A stretch of DNA of 64,000 bases from contig NZ_CP071634.1 in the NCBI RefSeq assembly GCF_017357385.1, positions 248,001-312,000 on the forward strand. Reading direction: 5' to 3'. The notes under the pieces are model-generated. The model saw only the letters and a list, made by a program, of their open reading frames with translations. It searched no databases and was not told where the DNA came from. Position numbers and translations under genes: made by a program. Numbering within the stretch: the first letter of the stretch is position 1; each line of letters starts with the position of its first letter. The stretch is from Rhizobium sp. NZLR1 (GTDB lineage Bacteria > Pseudomonadota > Alphaproteobacteria > Rhizobiales > Rhizobiaceae). This document shows positions 17,599-25,988 of the stretch, piece by piece.

Positions 17599-19245
17599 TT
17601 ACTTGACGGGTTCGAGGGCCAAGAGGTTGAGCAGGCGTGCCGGGTTGGTCCGCGAGATCGACGGATTGACGAAGGGGTTTTCCTTGGTCGACCAGCCTGT
17701 GAAACGCTTGGTGTTGTACTGATACCAGTTCGGATTGTTGAACACCGGAATGACGGGCATATTTTCGGCGACGATGCGCTGCGCCTTGTTCATCGCATCC
17801 TTCTGCTCGGCAAGATCGGCGGTCTGGGTGAACTCGGTGACGAGCTTCTCGACATCAGGATTGAACCAGCGCTGCGCGGTGAAGCGGGTCTTGCCCTTGT
17901 CCGAAGCGCTGAAGGCGCGCTTGTAGGGATAATAGGGCGAGGCCGATGCCGGCAAGCTGTTGATCGCCGCATCGAAGGTGCCGTTGATGAGGTTGCCGGT
18001 CCAGACGGCTTCTTCAGGCGTTTCGATCTTGGCGTCGATGCCGACTGCCTGCATGCCTTCGACGGCGAGGTTGACGGTGTCGATCCAGTCGGTCCAGGCG
18101 CTCGGGACGATGATCGAGAAGGAGATCTTGCTGCCATCGGGATTGTCGCGGAGGCCGTCGCCGTCCTTGTCCTTATAGCCCGCTTCGTCGAGCAGCGCCT
18201 TGGCGGCATCGGCGTCATAAGTCGCGAACTTGCCGAAGTCGGCCTTGACCGATGGATCCGCCCAGCTCTTGTAAAGCTCGCCCATCAGGCCGGGGTCTTC
18301 GTTCAGCGTCGGATAGCCGTAGCCGGCGACATCGATCATCGTCTTGCGGTCGAGTGCCATCGAGACGGCACGACGGAACTTCAGATCGTTGAAGGCCTTC
18401 TTGTTGTTCTCGTTCGCCGTGTCCAGGTTGAACAGGAAGGCGACCATGCTGCTCGGCGAATACCAGTAGTGGAAATGCGCCGGGTCCTTGGAGACGTAGA
18501 CATTGTCGATATCGGGAATGAAGGAGACGCCCCAGTCGAGCGTGCCGTCGGCCGTCGCCGTCAGCATCTGGTTGTTGTCGGCAAGCTGCGGGAAGCGCAT
18601 GCAATCGACCTTCAGATGCGCGTTGTCCCAGTAATTCGGATTGCGGCACTGGTCGTAAGTCTGGCCGGTGAAGCGCGGCACCTCAGTCAGCGGGCCGCTG
18701 CCGACCGGCGTCTCGTTGGCGAAAGTGACCGGATCGGCGACGTCCTTCCAGACATATTCGGGAACGATCGGCAGTTGCGAGATCTGCTCGGCGGCGAGCG
18801 AGCTCGGATTGGCGAGCGTGAAGCGCACCGTCTGGCCGTCGACGGCTTGCACGTCGGTGATGAAGGTCCAGATGCTGACGAAGTCGAGCGCCGGGAATTT
18901 CTTTAGATAATCATAGGTGAACTTGACGTCGGCTGCGGTCAGCGGCTTACCGTCCGACCATTTCAGGTTCGGACGCAGCTTGAAATCGATGCTCTTCAGA
19001 TTGTCGGAGAGCTTGAAGCTTTCGGCCAGGCGATAAACCGGTTTGTTGCTGTCGAAGCGATTGAAGATAACCAGCGGCTCGTAGATGAAATCGAGCGTCG
19101 ACTGGCGCGACGAGGTCTGGTTGAACGGATTGAAGTTGCGAACCCAGGTCGTCGCCGGTTCGATATTTACCGTCAGGATCGTCTGCGCCAGGGCAGAGCC
19201 CGAAAGCAGCGTCAGCGCAGCGGCGGCAAGAAGATATTTTTTCAT
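17599..19245 (-). CDS. Peptide/oligosaccharide ABC transporter solute-binding protein (family 5)
   Basis: The product is 548 residues. A Sec signal peptide (LLAAAALTLLSGSALA, cleaved near residue 21) precedes a family 5 domain. Typical features are FIYEPLVIF, LSDNLKSIDFKLRPNLKWSDG, LTAADVKFTYDYL and KFRRAVSMALDRKTMIDV. Family 5 proteins bind peptides, oligosaccharides or other large ligands. The neighbouring NagZ-like hexosaminidase and GNAT genes favour an N-acetylglucosamine-containing ligand such as a chito-oligosaccharide or muropeptide. This is an inference from context. Confidence 0.9.
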   Translation of the reverse strand: MKKYLLAAAALTLLSGSALAQTILTVNIEPATTWVRNFNPFNQTSSRQSTLDFIYEPLVIFNRFDSNKPVYRLAESFKLSDNLKSIDFKLRPNLKWSDGKPLTAADVKFTYDYLKKFPALDFVSIWTFITDVQAVDGQTVRFTLANPSSLAAEQISQLPIVPEYVWKDVADPVTFANETPVGSGPLTEVPRFTGQTYDQCRNPNYWDNAHLKVDCMRFPQLADNNQMLTATADGTLDWGVSFIPDIDNVYVSKDPAHFHYWYSPSSMVAFLFNLDTANENNKKAFNDLKFRRAVSMALDRKTMIDVAGYGYPTLNEDPGLMGELYKSWADPSVKADFGKFATYDADAAKALLDEAGYKDKDGDGLRDNPDGSKISFSIIVPSAWTDWIDTVNLAVEGMQAVGIDAKIETPEEAVWTGNLINGTFDAAINSLPASASPYYPYKRAFSASDKGKTRFTAQRWFNPDVEKLVTEFTQTADLAEQKDAMNKAQRIVAENMPVIPVFNNPNWYQYNTKRFTGWSTKENPFVNPSISRTNPARLLNLLALEPVK

Positions 19246-19284
19246 GTCTTATTCCCCTTTTTTATACGATGAGAGATGCGCCGG

Positions 19285-20307
19285 TCAGGAGACCAGCGCG
19301 CTTGCAAACATGTCTTCGACTTCAGCATGGGCGGCGCGGACGTCGACCTTGAGATTGCCGAGGCGGCCCTTGCCGGCGGCGATCCGTTGCAGCGCGGCGT
19401 CCGTCAGCGGCCGGGCGGCCTTGGCGGCGGCCTCGCTTTCGGCAATGTCGCCATGGCTGTGGAGGGCGATGTCGAAGCCGGCGTCGAGCACCTGCCTGAC
19501 GCGTTCCGGCAGGGTGCCGGCGAGCGACTCCATGAAGATGCAGTCGGAAATCAGCACGCCGTCATAGCCGATGTCGTTGCGGATGACGTCGTGCATGACA
19601 GGTGAGACGGAGGCCGGCAGCTCCGCGTCATAGGCCGAGTAGACGACATGGGCGACCATCGCCCAGGGCGTATCCTTCAGCGCGACGAAGGGCTTGAAAT
19701 CGGTCGCAGTGAGCGTCGCGCGGGAGGCGTCGACCACCGGGCGCTCCTTGTGGGAGTCAAGCGTCGCACGGCCATGGCCGGGAATGTGCTTGATCACAGG
19801 CATGTTGCCGGTCTCGAGCAGGCCATTGACCACCTCGCGGCCGAGGGCGGCGATGACATCGGGATCCGGGCCGAAAGAGCGGGCGCCGATGACCGCGCTC
19901 GTCGTCTCGAAGACGAGATCGAGAACGGGCGAGCAGCCGCTGGAAAGACCGAGTTCCGTCATCATCGCGCCCATGGCCTGGGAGGAAAGGCGCAGTGCTT
20001 TTTTGCCGAGATCGAAATCGCGGCGGGCAAGTTCGGCAAACTGGCCGAAGCTGCGGAAAAGCGGCCAAGGCCCGGCATCGAGATGCTGGACGCGGCCGCC
20101 TTCCTGGTCGGTGAAGACAGGCGCATCGTCGCGGCCGACGGCTTGCCGAAAGCGTTCGATCAGGCGCCTGGTCTGTTCCGGCTCGCGCTGGTTGCGCCGG
20201 CCGACGAAGAGGCCGAGCGGATTGGTCTCGCGGAAGAGGGCGAATTCATCATCCGAAATCGCGGGATTCGGAAGGCCGACGAAAAGGGCGAGCGGGGTCG
20301 AGGACAA
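19285..20307 (-). CDS. Glycoside hydrolase family 3 beta-N-acetylhexosaminidase (NagZ-like)
   Basis: The product is 340 residues with no signal peptide, so it is cytoplasmic. VFTDQEGGRVQHLDAGPWP, VIKHIPGHGRATLDSHKERP and the nucleophile region VLISDCIFMESLAG are NagZ hallmarks: the KHxPGHG loop with its catalytic His-Asp pair, and the nucleophilic aspartate in SDC. NagZ removes N-acetylglucosamine from muropeptides or short chito-oligosaccharides. It lies 39 bases upstream of the binding-protein gene in the same operon, so it probably degrades the imported sugar rather than serving only wall recycling. Confidence 0.85.
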   Translation of the reverse strand: MSSTPLALFVGLPNPAISDDEFALFRETNPLGLFVGRRNQREPEQTRRLIERFRQAVGRDDAPVFTDQEGGRVQHLDAGPWPLFRSFGQFAELARRDFDLGKKALRLSSQAMGAMMTELGLSSGCSPVLDLVFETTSAVIGARSFGPDPDVIAALGREVVNGLLETGNMPVIKHIPGHGRATLDSHKERPVVDASRATLTATDFKPFVALKDTPWAMVAHVVYSAYDAELPASVSPVMHDVIRNDIGYDGVLISDCIFMESLAGTLPERVRQVLDAGFDIALHSHGDIAESEAAAKAARPLTDAALQRIAAGKGRLGNLKVDVRAAHAEVEDMFASALVS

Positions 20308-20331
20308 TTCTGTAACTCCGGGATCAGATGG

Positions 20332-20811
20332 TCATTTCGGCATGCTTCTCAGCATGCCTTCGTAAATGCCCTTGTCGGGGGCGGGGATGACGATGGCGCC
20401 GGCGGTCCCGGCGTAGAAATCGACCGGGCCGGCATCGCCGATGAAGGCATAGGCGTGACCGAGCGTCTTCATCGCCTGAAGGCAGGCGGAAAAAAGGGCG
20501 AGCCCGATGCCCTTGCCGCGCGCTTGGCGGTCGACGCCGGTCGGGCCGAAGAAGCCGCGCGCCGTCGTGTCATAGCAGGCAAAGCCCTTGAGCTTGCCGC
20601 CGTCGACGGCGATCAGGCAGGCAACAGGCTGACGCGCGAAGGCGATTGCAACTTCGCTCGCCCAGTTTTCGCTGAAGTTTTCGCGAACCCAGTTGACGAC
20701 GAGATGCAATTCCGGGGGAAGGGCCGGGCGGATGGAAACGCTGACATCGTCGGCTTTCCGCTTCAGATCGGCAAGCTGTGTGGAGTATAAGCTCACAAGC
20801 AGGTCTGGCAC
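20332..20811 (-). CDS. GNAT-family N-acetyltransferase
   Basis: The product is 159 residues. The acetyl-CoA-binding motif is GVDRQARGKGIGLALFSACLQAM (Q/RxxGxG/A pattern), preceded by strands CLIAVDGGKLKGFACYD and followed by YAFIGDAGPVDFYAG. It is the first gene of the operon with NagZ and the ABC importer, with 24 bases to the NagZ gene. Its substrate could be an amino sugar released by NagZ, but nothing in the sequence decides this. Confidence 0.8.
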   Translation of the reverse strand: MPDLLVSLYSTQLADLKRKADDVSVSIRPALPPELHLVVNWVRENFSENWASEVAIAFARQPVACLIAVDGGKLKGFACYDTTARGFFGPTGVDRQARGKGIGLALFSACLQAMKTLGHAYAFIGDAGPVDFYAGTAGAIVIPAPDKGIYEGMLRSMPK

Positions 20812-20826
20812 CCGTCACTCCTCCTG

Positions 20827-20848
20827 ATATTCCTCTATTACGGAATAT
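20827..20848. promoter_or_regulatory. Inverted repeat upstream of the GNAT-NagZ-ABC operon
   Basis: ATATTCC (20827-20833) and GGAATAT (20842-20848) form a perfect seven-base inverted repeat with an eight-base spacer, 16 bases upstream of the GNAT start codon. The surroundings are AT-rich, as expected for the promoter of this minus-strand operon. It is a candidate operator; the regulator is not obvious in the window. Confidence 0.5.
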
Positions 20849-20971
20849 ATCCCCTTTTAATGACATAGATTTGGCGATCTGGCTGGGCTTGTCAACAGGG
20901 ATTTTTCAGATGGGTCGCAACGCTGCTCGCCGTTACGCTCCTGCTTTCAAAGCAAGGTAGTTGCCGAACGC

Positions 20972-21004
20972 AAAAACGGCTCGGGGCGCGAGCCCGAGCC
21001 GTTT
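20972..21004 (-). terminator. Intrinsic terminator of the thi operon
   Basis: Arms AAACGGCTCGGG (20974-20985) and CCCGAGCCGTTT (20993-21004) form a perfect 12-bp stem with a seven-base loop. Read on the minus strand the stem is followed by a run of T (complement of 20972-20976). It lies 28 bases after the thiD stop codon. Confidence 0.85.
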
Positions 21005-21032
21005 CGATGGAAGCGTGCGTCGATGTGCGCGC

Positions 21033-21854
21033 TTATCCCTCGACTCTCCAGAGCGCATGAAAATGCTGCACCGGGCCGTGGCCGGAGCCGACGGTGAGGC
21101 TTCCTGATGCCGCGACCGCGCCGGCGAGGTAATCCTTGGCGATGGCGACGGCCTCAGACACCGAGGCGCCCTTGGCAAGCTCTGCCGCCAGCGCGCTCGA
21201 CAGCGTGCAGCCGGTGCCGTGGGTGTTCTTGGTCGGCTCGCGTCTGGCTTCGAACCAGTGCAGGCCGTCGGCTGTGGCAAGCACGTCGGGGCTGTCGTCG
21301 CTGTCGAGATGACCGCCCTTGACCAGCACGGCCGCCGGGCCGAGCGCGCGCAGCTGCTCGGCCTGCGCCGCCATGTGAGACCGGTTTGTCGCCACCGGCT
21401 GGTGCAGCAGGGCGGCGGCCTCCGGCAGGTTCGGGGTCAGAAGTGTCGCCAGCGGCAGCAGCCGGCTGGTCAGCACGTCGACCGCTTCGGGTGCCAGCAG
21501 GGCGGCGCCGCCCTTGGCGATCATGACGGGGTCGATGACGATGGGGATGCTGCGCCGGTCGGCCAGTGCGGCAACAAGCGCGTTGGCGACGGCATCGGCG
21601 ATGCCGGCATTGGCGATCATGCCGATCTTGACGGCATCGACGCGCACATCGGCAAAGACGGCGTTGATCTGGTCGGCGACGAATTGCGGCGGCACCAGAT
21701 GCACCCCGGTGACACCTTGAGTGTTCTGCGCCGTCAGCGCGGTCAGTACCGCCATGCCGTAGACGCCGCGAGCGGAAAAGGCCTTGAGATCGGCCTGGAT
21801 GCCGGCGCCGCCCGAGGGATCGGAGCCGGCGATAGAGAGGACGTTGCGGATCAT
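21033..21854 (-). CDS. thiD: Hydroxymethylpyrimidine/phosphomethylpyrimidine kinase
   Basis: The product is 273 residues of the PfkB/ribokinase-like ThiD family, which phosphorylates HMP to HMP-P and HMP-PP for thiamine synthesis. Features are SIAGSDPSGGAGIQADLKAF at the N-terminus, IVIDPVMIAKGGAALL in the middle and the anion-hole segment NTHGTGCTLSSALAAELA near residue 210. The start overlaps the thiE stop (ATGA). It is the last gene of the thiM-thiE-thiD salvage operon and is followed by a strong terminator. Confidence 0.95.
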   Translation of the reverse strand: MIRNVLSIAGSDPSGGAGIQADLKAFSARGVYGMAVLTALTAQNTQGVTGVHLVPPQFVADQINAVFADVRVDAVKIGMIANAGIADAVANALVAALADRRSIPIVIDPVMIAKGGAALLAPEAVDVLTSRLLPLATLLTPNLPEAAALLHQPVATNRSHMAAQAEQLRALGPAAVLVKGGHLDSDDSPDVLATADGLHWFEARREPTKNTHGTGCTLSSALAAELAKGASVSEAVAIAKDYLAGAVAASGSLTVGSGHGPVQHFHALWRVEG

Positions 21855-22486
21855 GCGCGGGCCTTTCGGATTTCTCCGGCGATGCGGCGAGCGGCGGCTT
21901 CAGGGTCCGGCGTGCCGCAGATGGCGGAGACGACGGCAAGCCCCTTGGCGCCCGCGTCAAAGACTTCGGCCACATGCTCTGCCTTCAGGCCGCCGATCGC
22001 AACCGACGGCACCGGCGAAGCCGCCACCAGCCTTGCCAGGCCCTCAAAGCCGATCGGCTGCTTGTGGTCGGCCTTGGTCGGCGTCGCAAACACCGGGCCG
22101 ACGCCGGTATAATCGACGAGGCTGGGATCGACGGCAGCGGCGAGCGCCTCGGTCTCGACCGACAGGCCGAGGATCATTCCGGGGCCGATCATCTTGCGCG
22201 CTCTCGCCGCATCCATGTCTTCCTGGCCGATATGCAGGCCGTCGGCGCCGATGGCGATAGCCGCCTCGACATCGTCGTTGACGATGAGCAGGGCGCCGGT
22301 GCCATCAAGCGCCTGTTTCAACGCGCGTCCGGTCTCGATCATCCCGGTCGTGCCGGCATGTTTGTCGCGCAGTTGCACCATTGTCGCACCGCCGGCAACG
22401 GCAAGGCGGGCGGTCTCGACCATGCCGATCCCGGCGCAGAGATCGGGGTCGAGGACGAGATAGAGCGAAAGATCGAAGGTCTTCAT
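21851..22486 (-). CDS. thiE: Thiamine-phosphate synthase
   Basis: The product is 211 residues, a TIM-barrel enzyme that joins HMP-PP and thiazole phosphate. Features are MVQLRDKHAGT (substrate-binding QLRDK), LLIVNDDVEAAI, ADGLHIGQEDMD, YTGVGPVFATPTKADH and VAIGGLKAEHV. I use the ATG ending at 22486 because it overlaps the thiM stop (ATGA); an ATG nine bases upstream is less likely. Confidence 0.95.
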   Translation of the reverse strand: MKTFDLSLYLVLDPDLCAGIGMVETARLAVAGGATMVQLRDKHAGTTGMIETGRALKQALDGTGALLIVNDDVEAAIAIGADGLHIGQEDMDAARARKMIGPGMILGLSVETEALAAAVDPSLVDYTGVGPVFATPTKADHKQPIGFEGLARLVAASPVPSVAIGGLKAEHVAEVFDAGAKGLAVVSAICGTPDPEAAARRIAGEIRKARA

Positions 22487-23286
22487 GCGGCCCATATCCT
22501 GGCCCTGGCATCGAGCGTTTCGGCGTCAAGCGCGTTCAGCGCATCGAGGAAGCGCCAGGCGAAGGAGCCGGGACCGGCCGCACCGAGTGCTGCCTCTTCG
22601 CCGGCGATGGCGAAGGTTGCAAGGGCTGCGACCGTCGCCCCGAACATATCCTCGGGCACTGTGGCGGCAAAGGCGCCGACGAGGCAGGTGAGCGAGCAGC
22701 CGAGGGCGGTGACCTGCGGCATCAAGGCCGATCCGCCTGTGATCCGCACCGCCCGCTCCCCATCGGTGACGAAATCGACTGCACCGGTGACGGCGACGAC
22801 CGCCTGCTGGCGCTCGGCGAGCCATCGCGCCGAACCTTCCGCCTGTTCAACCGGATCGCGGCTGTCGACGCCCTGGCCGCGGCTCTCGCCGCCGGCGAGC
22901 GCGATGATCTCGGAGGCATTGCCACGGATGATCGTGGGCTTGAGCGCCAGCAGACCGGCGACCGCATCGCGGCGGAAAGCCGTGGCATAATGGGCGACCG
23001 GATCGAGCACCCAGGGTTTGCCGGCTGAGGTCGCTGCCTTCGCCGCCGCCTGCATGCCGTCGATCCATTGCGGCGACAGCGTGCCGATGTTGACCGTCAG
23101 CGCATTGGCGATGTCGGCGAATTCGCCGGCTTCCTCTGCGGCATGCACCATGGCGGGCGAGGCGCCGGCGGCCAGCAGAACATTTGCGGCAATGTTCATG
23201 GCGACGTAATTGGTGATGCACTGAACGAGCGGCGGCTTTTCGCGCATCGCCTTCAGCATGGCTCCTGGTGTGGTCCTGGTCTGCAT
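22483..23286 (-). CDS. thiM: Hydroxyethylthiazole kinase
   Basis: The product is 267 residues, a ribokinase-like kinase that phosphorylates salvaged hydroxyethylthiazole. PLVQCITNYVAMNIAANVLLAAGASPAM is the N-terminal family segment, split here by its key residues: the NYV substrate loop and the GASPAM turn. GKPWVLDPVAHYA and GNASEIIALAG follow, with ALGCSLTCLVGAF as the anion hole. It is the first gene after the TPP riboswitch. A possible AAAGGGG ribosome binding site lies just upstream, within the region the riboswitch may control. Without thiC/thiG nearby, the operon is a salvage set. Confidence 0.95.
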   Translation of the reverse strand: MQTRTTPGAMLKAMREKPPLVQCITNYVAMNIAANVLLAAGASPAMVHAAEEAGEFADIANALTVNIGTLSPQWIDGMQAAAKAATSAGKPWVLDPVAHYATAFRRDAVAGLLALKPTIIRGNASEIIALAGGESRGQGVDSRDPVEQAEGSARWLAERQQAVVAVTGAVDFVTDGERAVRITGGSALMPQVTALGCSLTCLVGAFAATVPEDMFGATVAALATFAIAGEEAALGAAGPGSFAWRFLDALNALDAETLDARARIWAA

Positions 23287-23349
23287 GTGGCCCCTTTCAG
23301 GCGGGGGCGGGCACGGGGTCATTCGTACGGCAGTGCCGCGACCCCGAGC

Positions 23350-23424
23350 GACTCCCTCCGCCGGCATTATCCGGTTCAGGTTCGAAGGGTGCTTCTCAGC
23401 CCGTCTGTCGACGGGCGCCCCTGT
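23350..23424 (-). ncRNA. TPP riboswitch (THI element)
   Basis: Read on the minus strand, the leader of thiM carries the conserved TPP aptamer blocks. These are GGGCTGAGA, then CACCC, then GAACCTGAACCGGATAATG, then CCGGCGGAGGGA. They form the two sensor helices that grip thiamine pyrophosphate. Between the aptamer and thiM, GGGGTC and GACCCC can pair, and the GGGG ribosome binding site lies just beyond, so control of translation initiation is likely, as in other proteobacteria. Confidence 0.93.
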
Positions 23425-23579
23425 CTCTCATCGCGCTCTTTTTCGCAGAGAATGAGGCGGATGTCATCTCGAAAATGACAGTCCTATTTGTGTGGCATTT
23501 ACAGCAGGGGCAACGAATAGAACGGCCAACATTCGTGGATCACCCCAGATCGTGTCCGCAGAGAATCTTATAATAGCGT
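23425..23579. promoter_or_regulatory. thi operon promoter region / convergent boundary
   Basis: This stretch lies between the riboswitch and the 3' end of the DUF1349 gene, both on the minus strand. It must contain the thi promoter. The minus strand has AT-rich text around 23450-23510 but no strong consensus boxes that I can place with confidence. Confidence 0.4.
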
Positions 23580-24164
23580 CTAACTCAAATCATGAAGATC
23601 CGTCGCAATCGCCAACCCGATCGAGAACTCCGAAAAGCGCACCGTCAACCCGCTGCGCTCCGGCGTGCAGGCCATCGGCCCGACCTCGTAACCGTCGGCG
23701 GCCGGGAAGGGCGCTAGCCGCAGCAGCGGCCAGCGGCTCCCGTCGCAAGAGGTCTGGATGCGCAGGGCGCCGTTGGCGAGGGTGACGCGGATGTGGAAAT
23801 CTTCGAGTCCCTTGAAGGGTTGTGACACCGACCAGTCGGACCTGCCGTCGGTGACGACGGTGCTGAGGAAAGCTTCGCCGTCGGTGAATTCCACGCCTGT
23901 TTTTACCCAGCGTTTCCCGTCGAGGCGCACCATCAGGCCAGCCTGGTCGTAGAGGGTGCGGAATTCGCCCTGGATGCGGATCTGGGCGGTGAAGCTCTCT
24001 GCCGTGGGAAAGGCGAGGAAATGGCCGCTGTCGCGGGTGAAGCCGTAATGGGTTTCCCGCCAGAAATCGGTTTTTTCATCGGTCGTCAGGGTGAGGGCGG
24101 TGTCGTCGGCGTGCCAGCTGGCCGGTTCGTTCAGCCATTTTCCGCCCTTGAAATTGATGTTCAT
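23580..24164 (-). CDS. DUF1349 family protein (concanavalin-like fold)
   Basis: The product is 194 residues beginning MNINFKGGKWLNEPASWH. ETHYGFTRDSGHFLAF, YDQAGLMVRLDGKRWVKTGVEF and GSRWPLLRLAPFP are typical of the DUF1349 (YwqG/beta-sandwich) family, whose members resemble lectin-like beta-jelly-rolls. No enzymatic role is established. The start is the ATG ending at 24164, preceded by GGGAGAAAAG. It is divergent from the peptide-type ABC operon. Confidence 0.75.
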   Translation of the reverse strand: MNINFKGGKWLNEPASWHADDTALTLTTDEKTDFWRETHYGFTRDSGHFLAFPTAESFTAQIRIQGEFRTLYDQAGLMVRLDGKRWVKTGVEFTDGEAFLSTVVTDGRSDWSVSQPFKGLEDFHIRVTLANGALRIQTSCDGSRWPLLRLAPFPAADGYEVGPMACTPERSGLTVRFSEFSIGLAIATDLHDLS

Positions 24165-24299
24165 TCTTTTCTCCCGTTCCGCTGAAGCCTGACCATCCGT
24201 GTGCTTGGCATAATGCGCAGCCTTCGTGCAGGGCGCAGCCGAAGATTGTGTTTTCTCGCGTTCTGGTATCCCGGCAGAGGCATAATCGGTCACCCACGC

Positions 24300-24327
24300 T
24301 TGACAGGATCAATCCAGCTCTTATTCT
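24300..24327 (+). promoter_or_regulatory. Putative sigma70 promoter of the 24.4-32.4 kb operon
   Basis: TTGACA (24300-24305) and TATTCT (24322-24327) are separated by 16 bases, 51 bases before the start codon of the solute-binding protein gene. The region between DUF1349 and this gene is AT-rich and free of other genes, supporting the assignment. Confidence 0.55.
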
Positions 24328-24378
24328 GTTACAAAAAGATTGATTACATAATTGTGGAACTTGACCGGGAGCCCTCAC

Positions 24379-25905
24379 ATGAAAACACTTGTCGCATTTC
24401 TCCTTGGCACCGCGCTTGTCGCCCTGCCCTCGACCCTGCTTGCCCAGGAAAAGGGCGGCGTCATCAATGTCGCGACGATCGGCGAGCCGCCGACGCTTGA
24501 TCCGATGTCGTCGACGGCCGATCTCGTCGGCATTGTCACCCAGCATATTTTCGAAACGCTCTACACTTTCGACAAGAGCTGGAACGTCACGCCGCTGCTG
24601 GCCGAAAGCCTGCCTGAGATCAGCGCCGATGGCAAAACTTATACGATCAAGCTCAGGACCGGCATCAAGTTCCACGACAATAGCGACATGACCTCGGACG
24701 ATGTGGTCGCCTCGCTGACCCGCTGGATGAAGATCGCCTCGCGCGGCAAGCAGGTGTCGGGCTTCATCGACAAGATCACTGCTGTCGATCCTTCGACCGT
24801 CACAATCACGCTGAAGCAGCCCTATGCGCCGCTGACTTCGCTGCTTGCCTTCAATAATTCGGCGGCGATCATCATTCCCTCGGAAAAACAGGACGAGCCG
24901 ATGAAGGAGTTCATCGGCACCGGTCCCTATATGCTGAAGGAGCGCAAGGCCGACCAGTATATCCAGCTCGTCCGCTTCGATGGCTACAAGTCCCGTGACG
25001 GCGACAGCAATGGCTATGGCGGCGCCCGCCATCAATATCTCGATGAAATCCGCTTCGTGCCGGTGCCCGATCCGAACACCCGTGTCGAAGCCGCCGTCTC
25101 CGGCCAGTATGATTATGTCGATTCGATCGCCGTCGAATCCTACGACAAGGTGAAGGCGTCGACTGCCTCGCAGCCGGTCATGTTGAAGCCCTTCGGCTAT
25201 CCGGTCTTCGTCTTCAACACGAAGGAAGGTGTTGCTGGGAATGTCGAGGTCCGCAAGGCGATCCGCCAGGCGCTCAGCATGGAAGACATGCTCGCCGCCG
25301 CTTTCGGCAGCAAGGATTTCTATGCGCTCGACGGCGCCATCTATCCGAAGTCCTTTTCCTGGTCGACCGATGCCGGCGTCGAAGGCGCCTATAATCTCGC
25401 GGATCCGGAAGGGGCGGCCGCTGCTGCCAAGAAGGCCGGTTATAATGGCGAGCCGATCCGCATCCTGACCAGCCGGCAGTACGAATTCCACTATAAGATG
25501 GCGCAGGTCGCCGCAGAATATCTGAAGCTTGCCGGCTTCACCGTCGATATGCAGGTGGTGGACTGGGCGACGCTGACCCAGCGCCGCACCGATCCGAAGC
25601 TCTGGGATGTCTACATCACCCACAGCCCGTTCCTGCCGGAGCCGGCCCTGATCGGCTCGCTTTCGACCAGCTCGCCCGGCTGGTGGGATACGCCGGCCCG
25701 CAAGGCCGCCGTCGATGCCTTCACCGCCGAGGTCGACCCGAAGAAGCGCGTCGCGCTCTGGGCCGATGTCCAGAAGGCTATCTATACAGATGCGCCCTTT
25801 ATGAAGATCGGCGATTTCAACGCCGTCTCGGCGAAATCGGTCAAGCTCGAAGGTGTCGATCCGGCCCCATGGCCGTATTTCTGGAACGCTTCGATCAAGA
25901 AGTAA
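24379..25905 (+). CDS. Peptide-type ABC transporter solute-binding protein (family 5)
   Basis: The product is 508 residues with a Sec signal peptide (TLVAFLLGTALVALPSTLLA, cleaved before QEKGG). Family 5 segments are ATIGEPPTLDPMSSTADLVG, SWNVTPLLAESLPEIS, TYTIKLRTGIKFHDN and VEVRKAIRQALSMEDML. The start is the ATG at 24379. It leads a seven-gene plus-strand series (binding protein, two permeases, RidA, PLP enzyme, fused ATPase, cupin). The ligand is unknown; the attached enzymes suggest an amino or ureido compound. Confidence 0.9.
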   Translation: MKTLVAFLLGTALVALPSTLLAQEKGGVINVATIGEPPTLDPMSSTADLVGIVTQHIFETLYTFDKSWNVTPLLAESLPEISADGKTYTIKLRTGIKFHDNSDMTSDDVVASLTRWMKIASRGKQVSGFIDKITAVDPSTVTITLKQPYAPLTSLLAFNNSAAIIIPSEKQDEPMKEFIGTGPYMLKERKADQYIQLVRFDGYKSRDGDSNGYGGARHQYLDEIRFVPVPDPNTRVEAAVSGQYDYVDSIAVESYDKVKASTASQPVMLKPFGYPVFVFNTKEGVAGNVEVRKAIRQALSMEDMLAAAFGSKDFYALDGAIYPKSFSWSTDAGVEGAYNLADPEGAAAAAKKAGYNGEPIRILTSRQYEFHYKMAQVAAEYLKLAGFTVDMQVVDWATLTQRRTDPKLWDVYITHSPFLPEPALIGSLSTSSPGWWDTPARKAAVDAFTAEVDPKKRVALWADVQKAIYTDAPFMKIGDFNAVSAKSVKLEGVDPAPWPYFWNASIKK

Positions 25906-25915
25906 ACATCGCCGT

Positions 25916-25943
25916 CGGCGCCGGCCCTTCGTGGCCGGTGCCG
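25916..25943 (+). repeat. Intercistronic hairpin after the binding-protein gene
   Basis: GGCGCCGGCC (25917-25926) pairs with GGCCGGTGCC (25933-25942) around a CTTCGT loop, with one G-T pair, extended by a C-G pair at the base. A TCTTCTTTTCTG tract follows. It sits between the binding-protein stop and the permease start and could attenuate or process the transcript so that more binding protein than permease is made. Confidence 0.6.
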
Positions 25944-25988
25944 GTCTTCTTTTCTGCCGCATCTGCAAGGGCTTGAAGGCCAGCATTC

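Noticed and set aside
24076..25986. A 636-codon minus-strand open frame opposite the second solute-binding protein gene
   Set aside because: The plus-strand gene has a signal peptide, family motifs and operon context; the antisense frame has none and exists because of codon bias at the third position.
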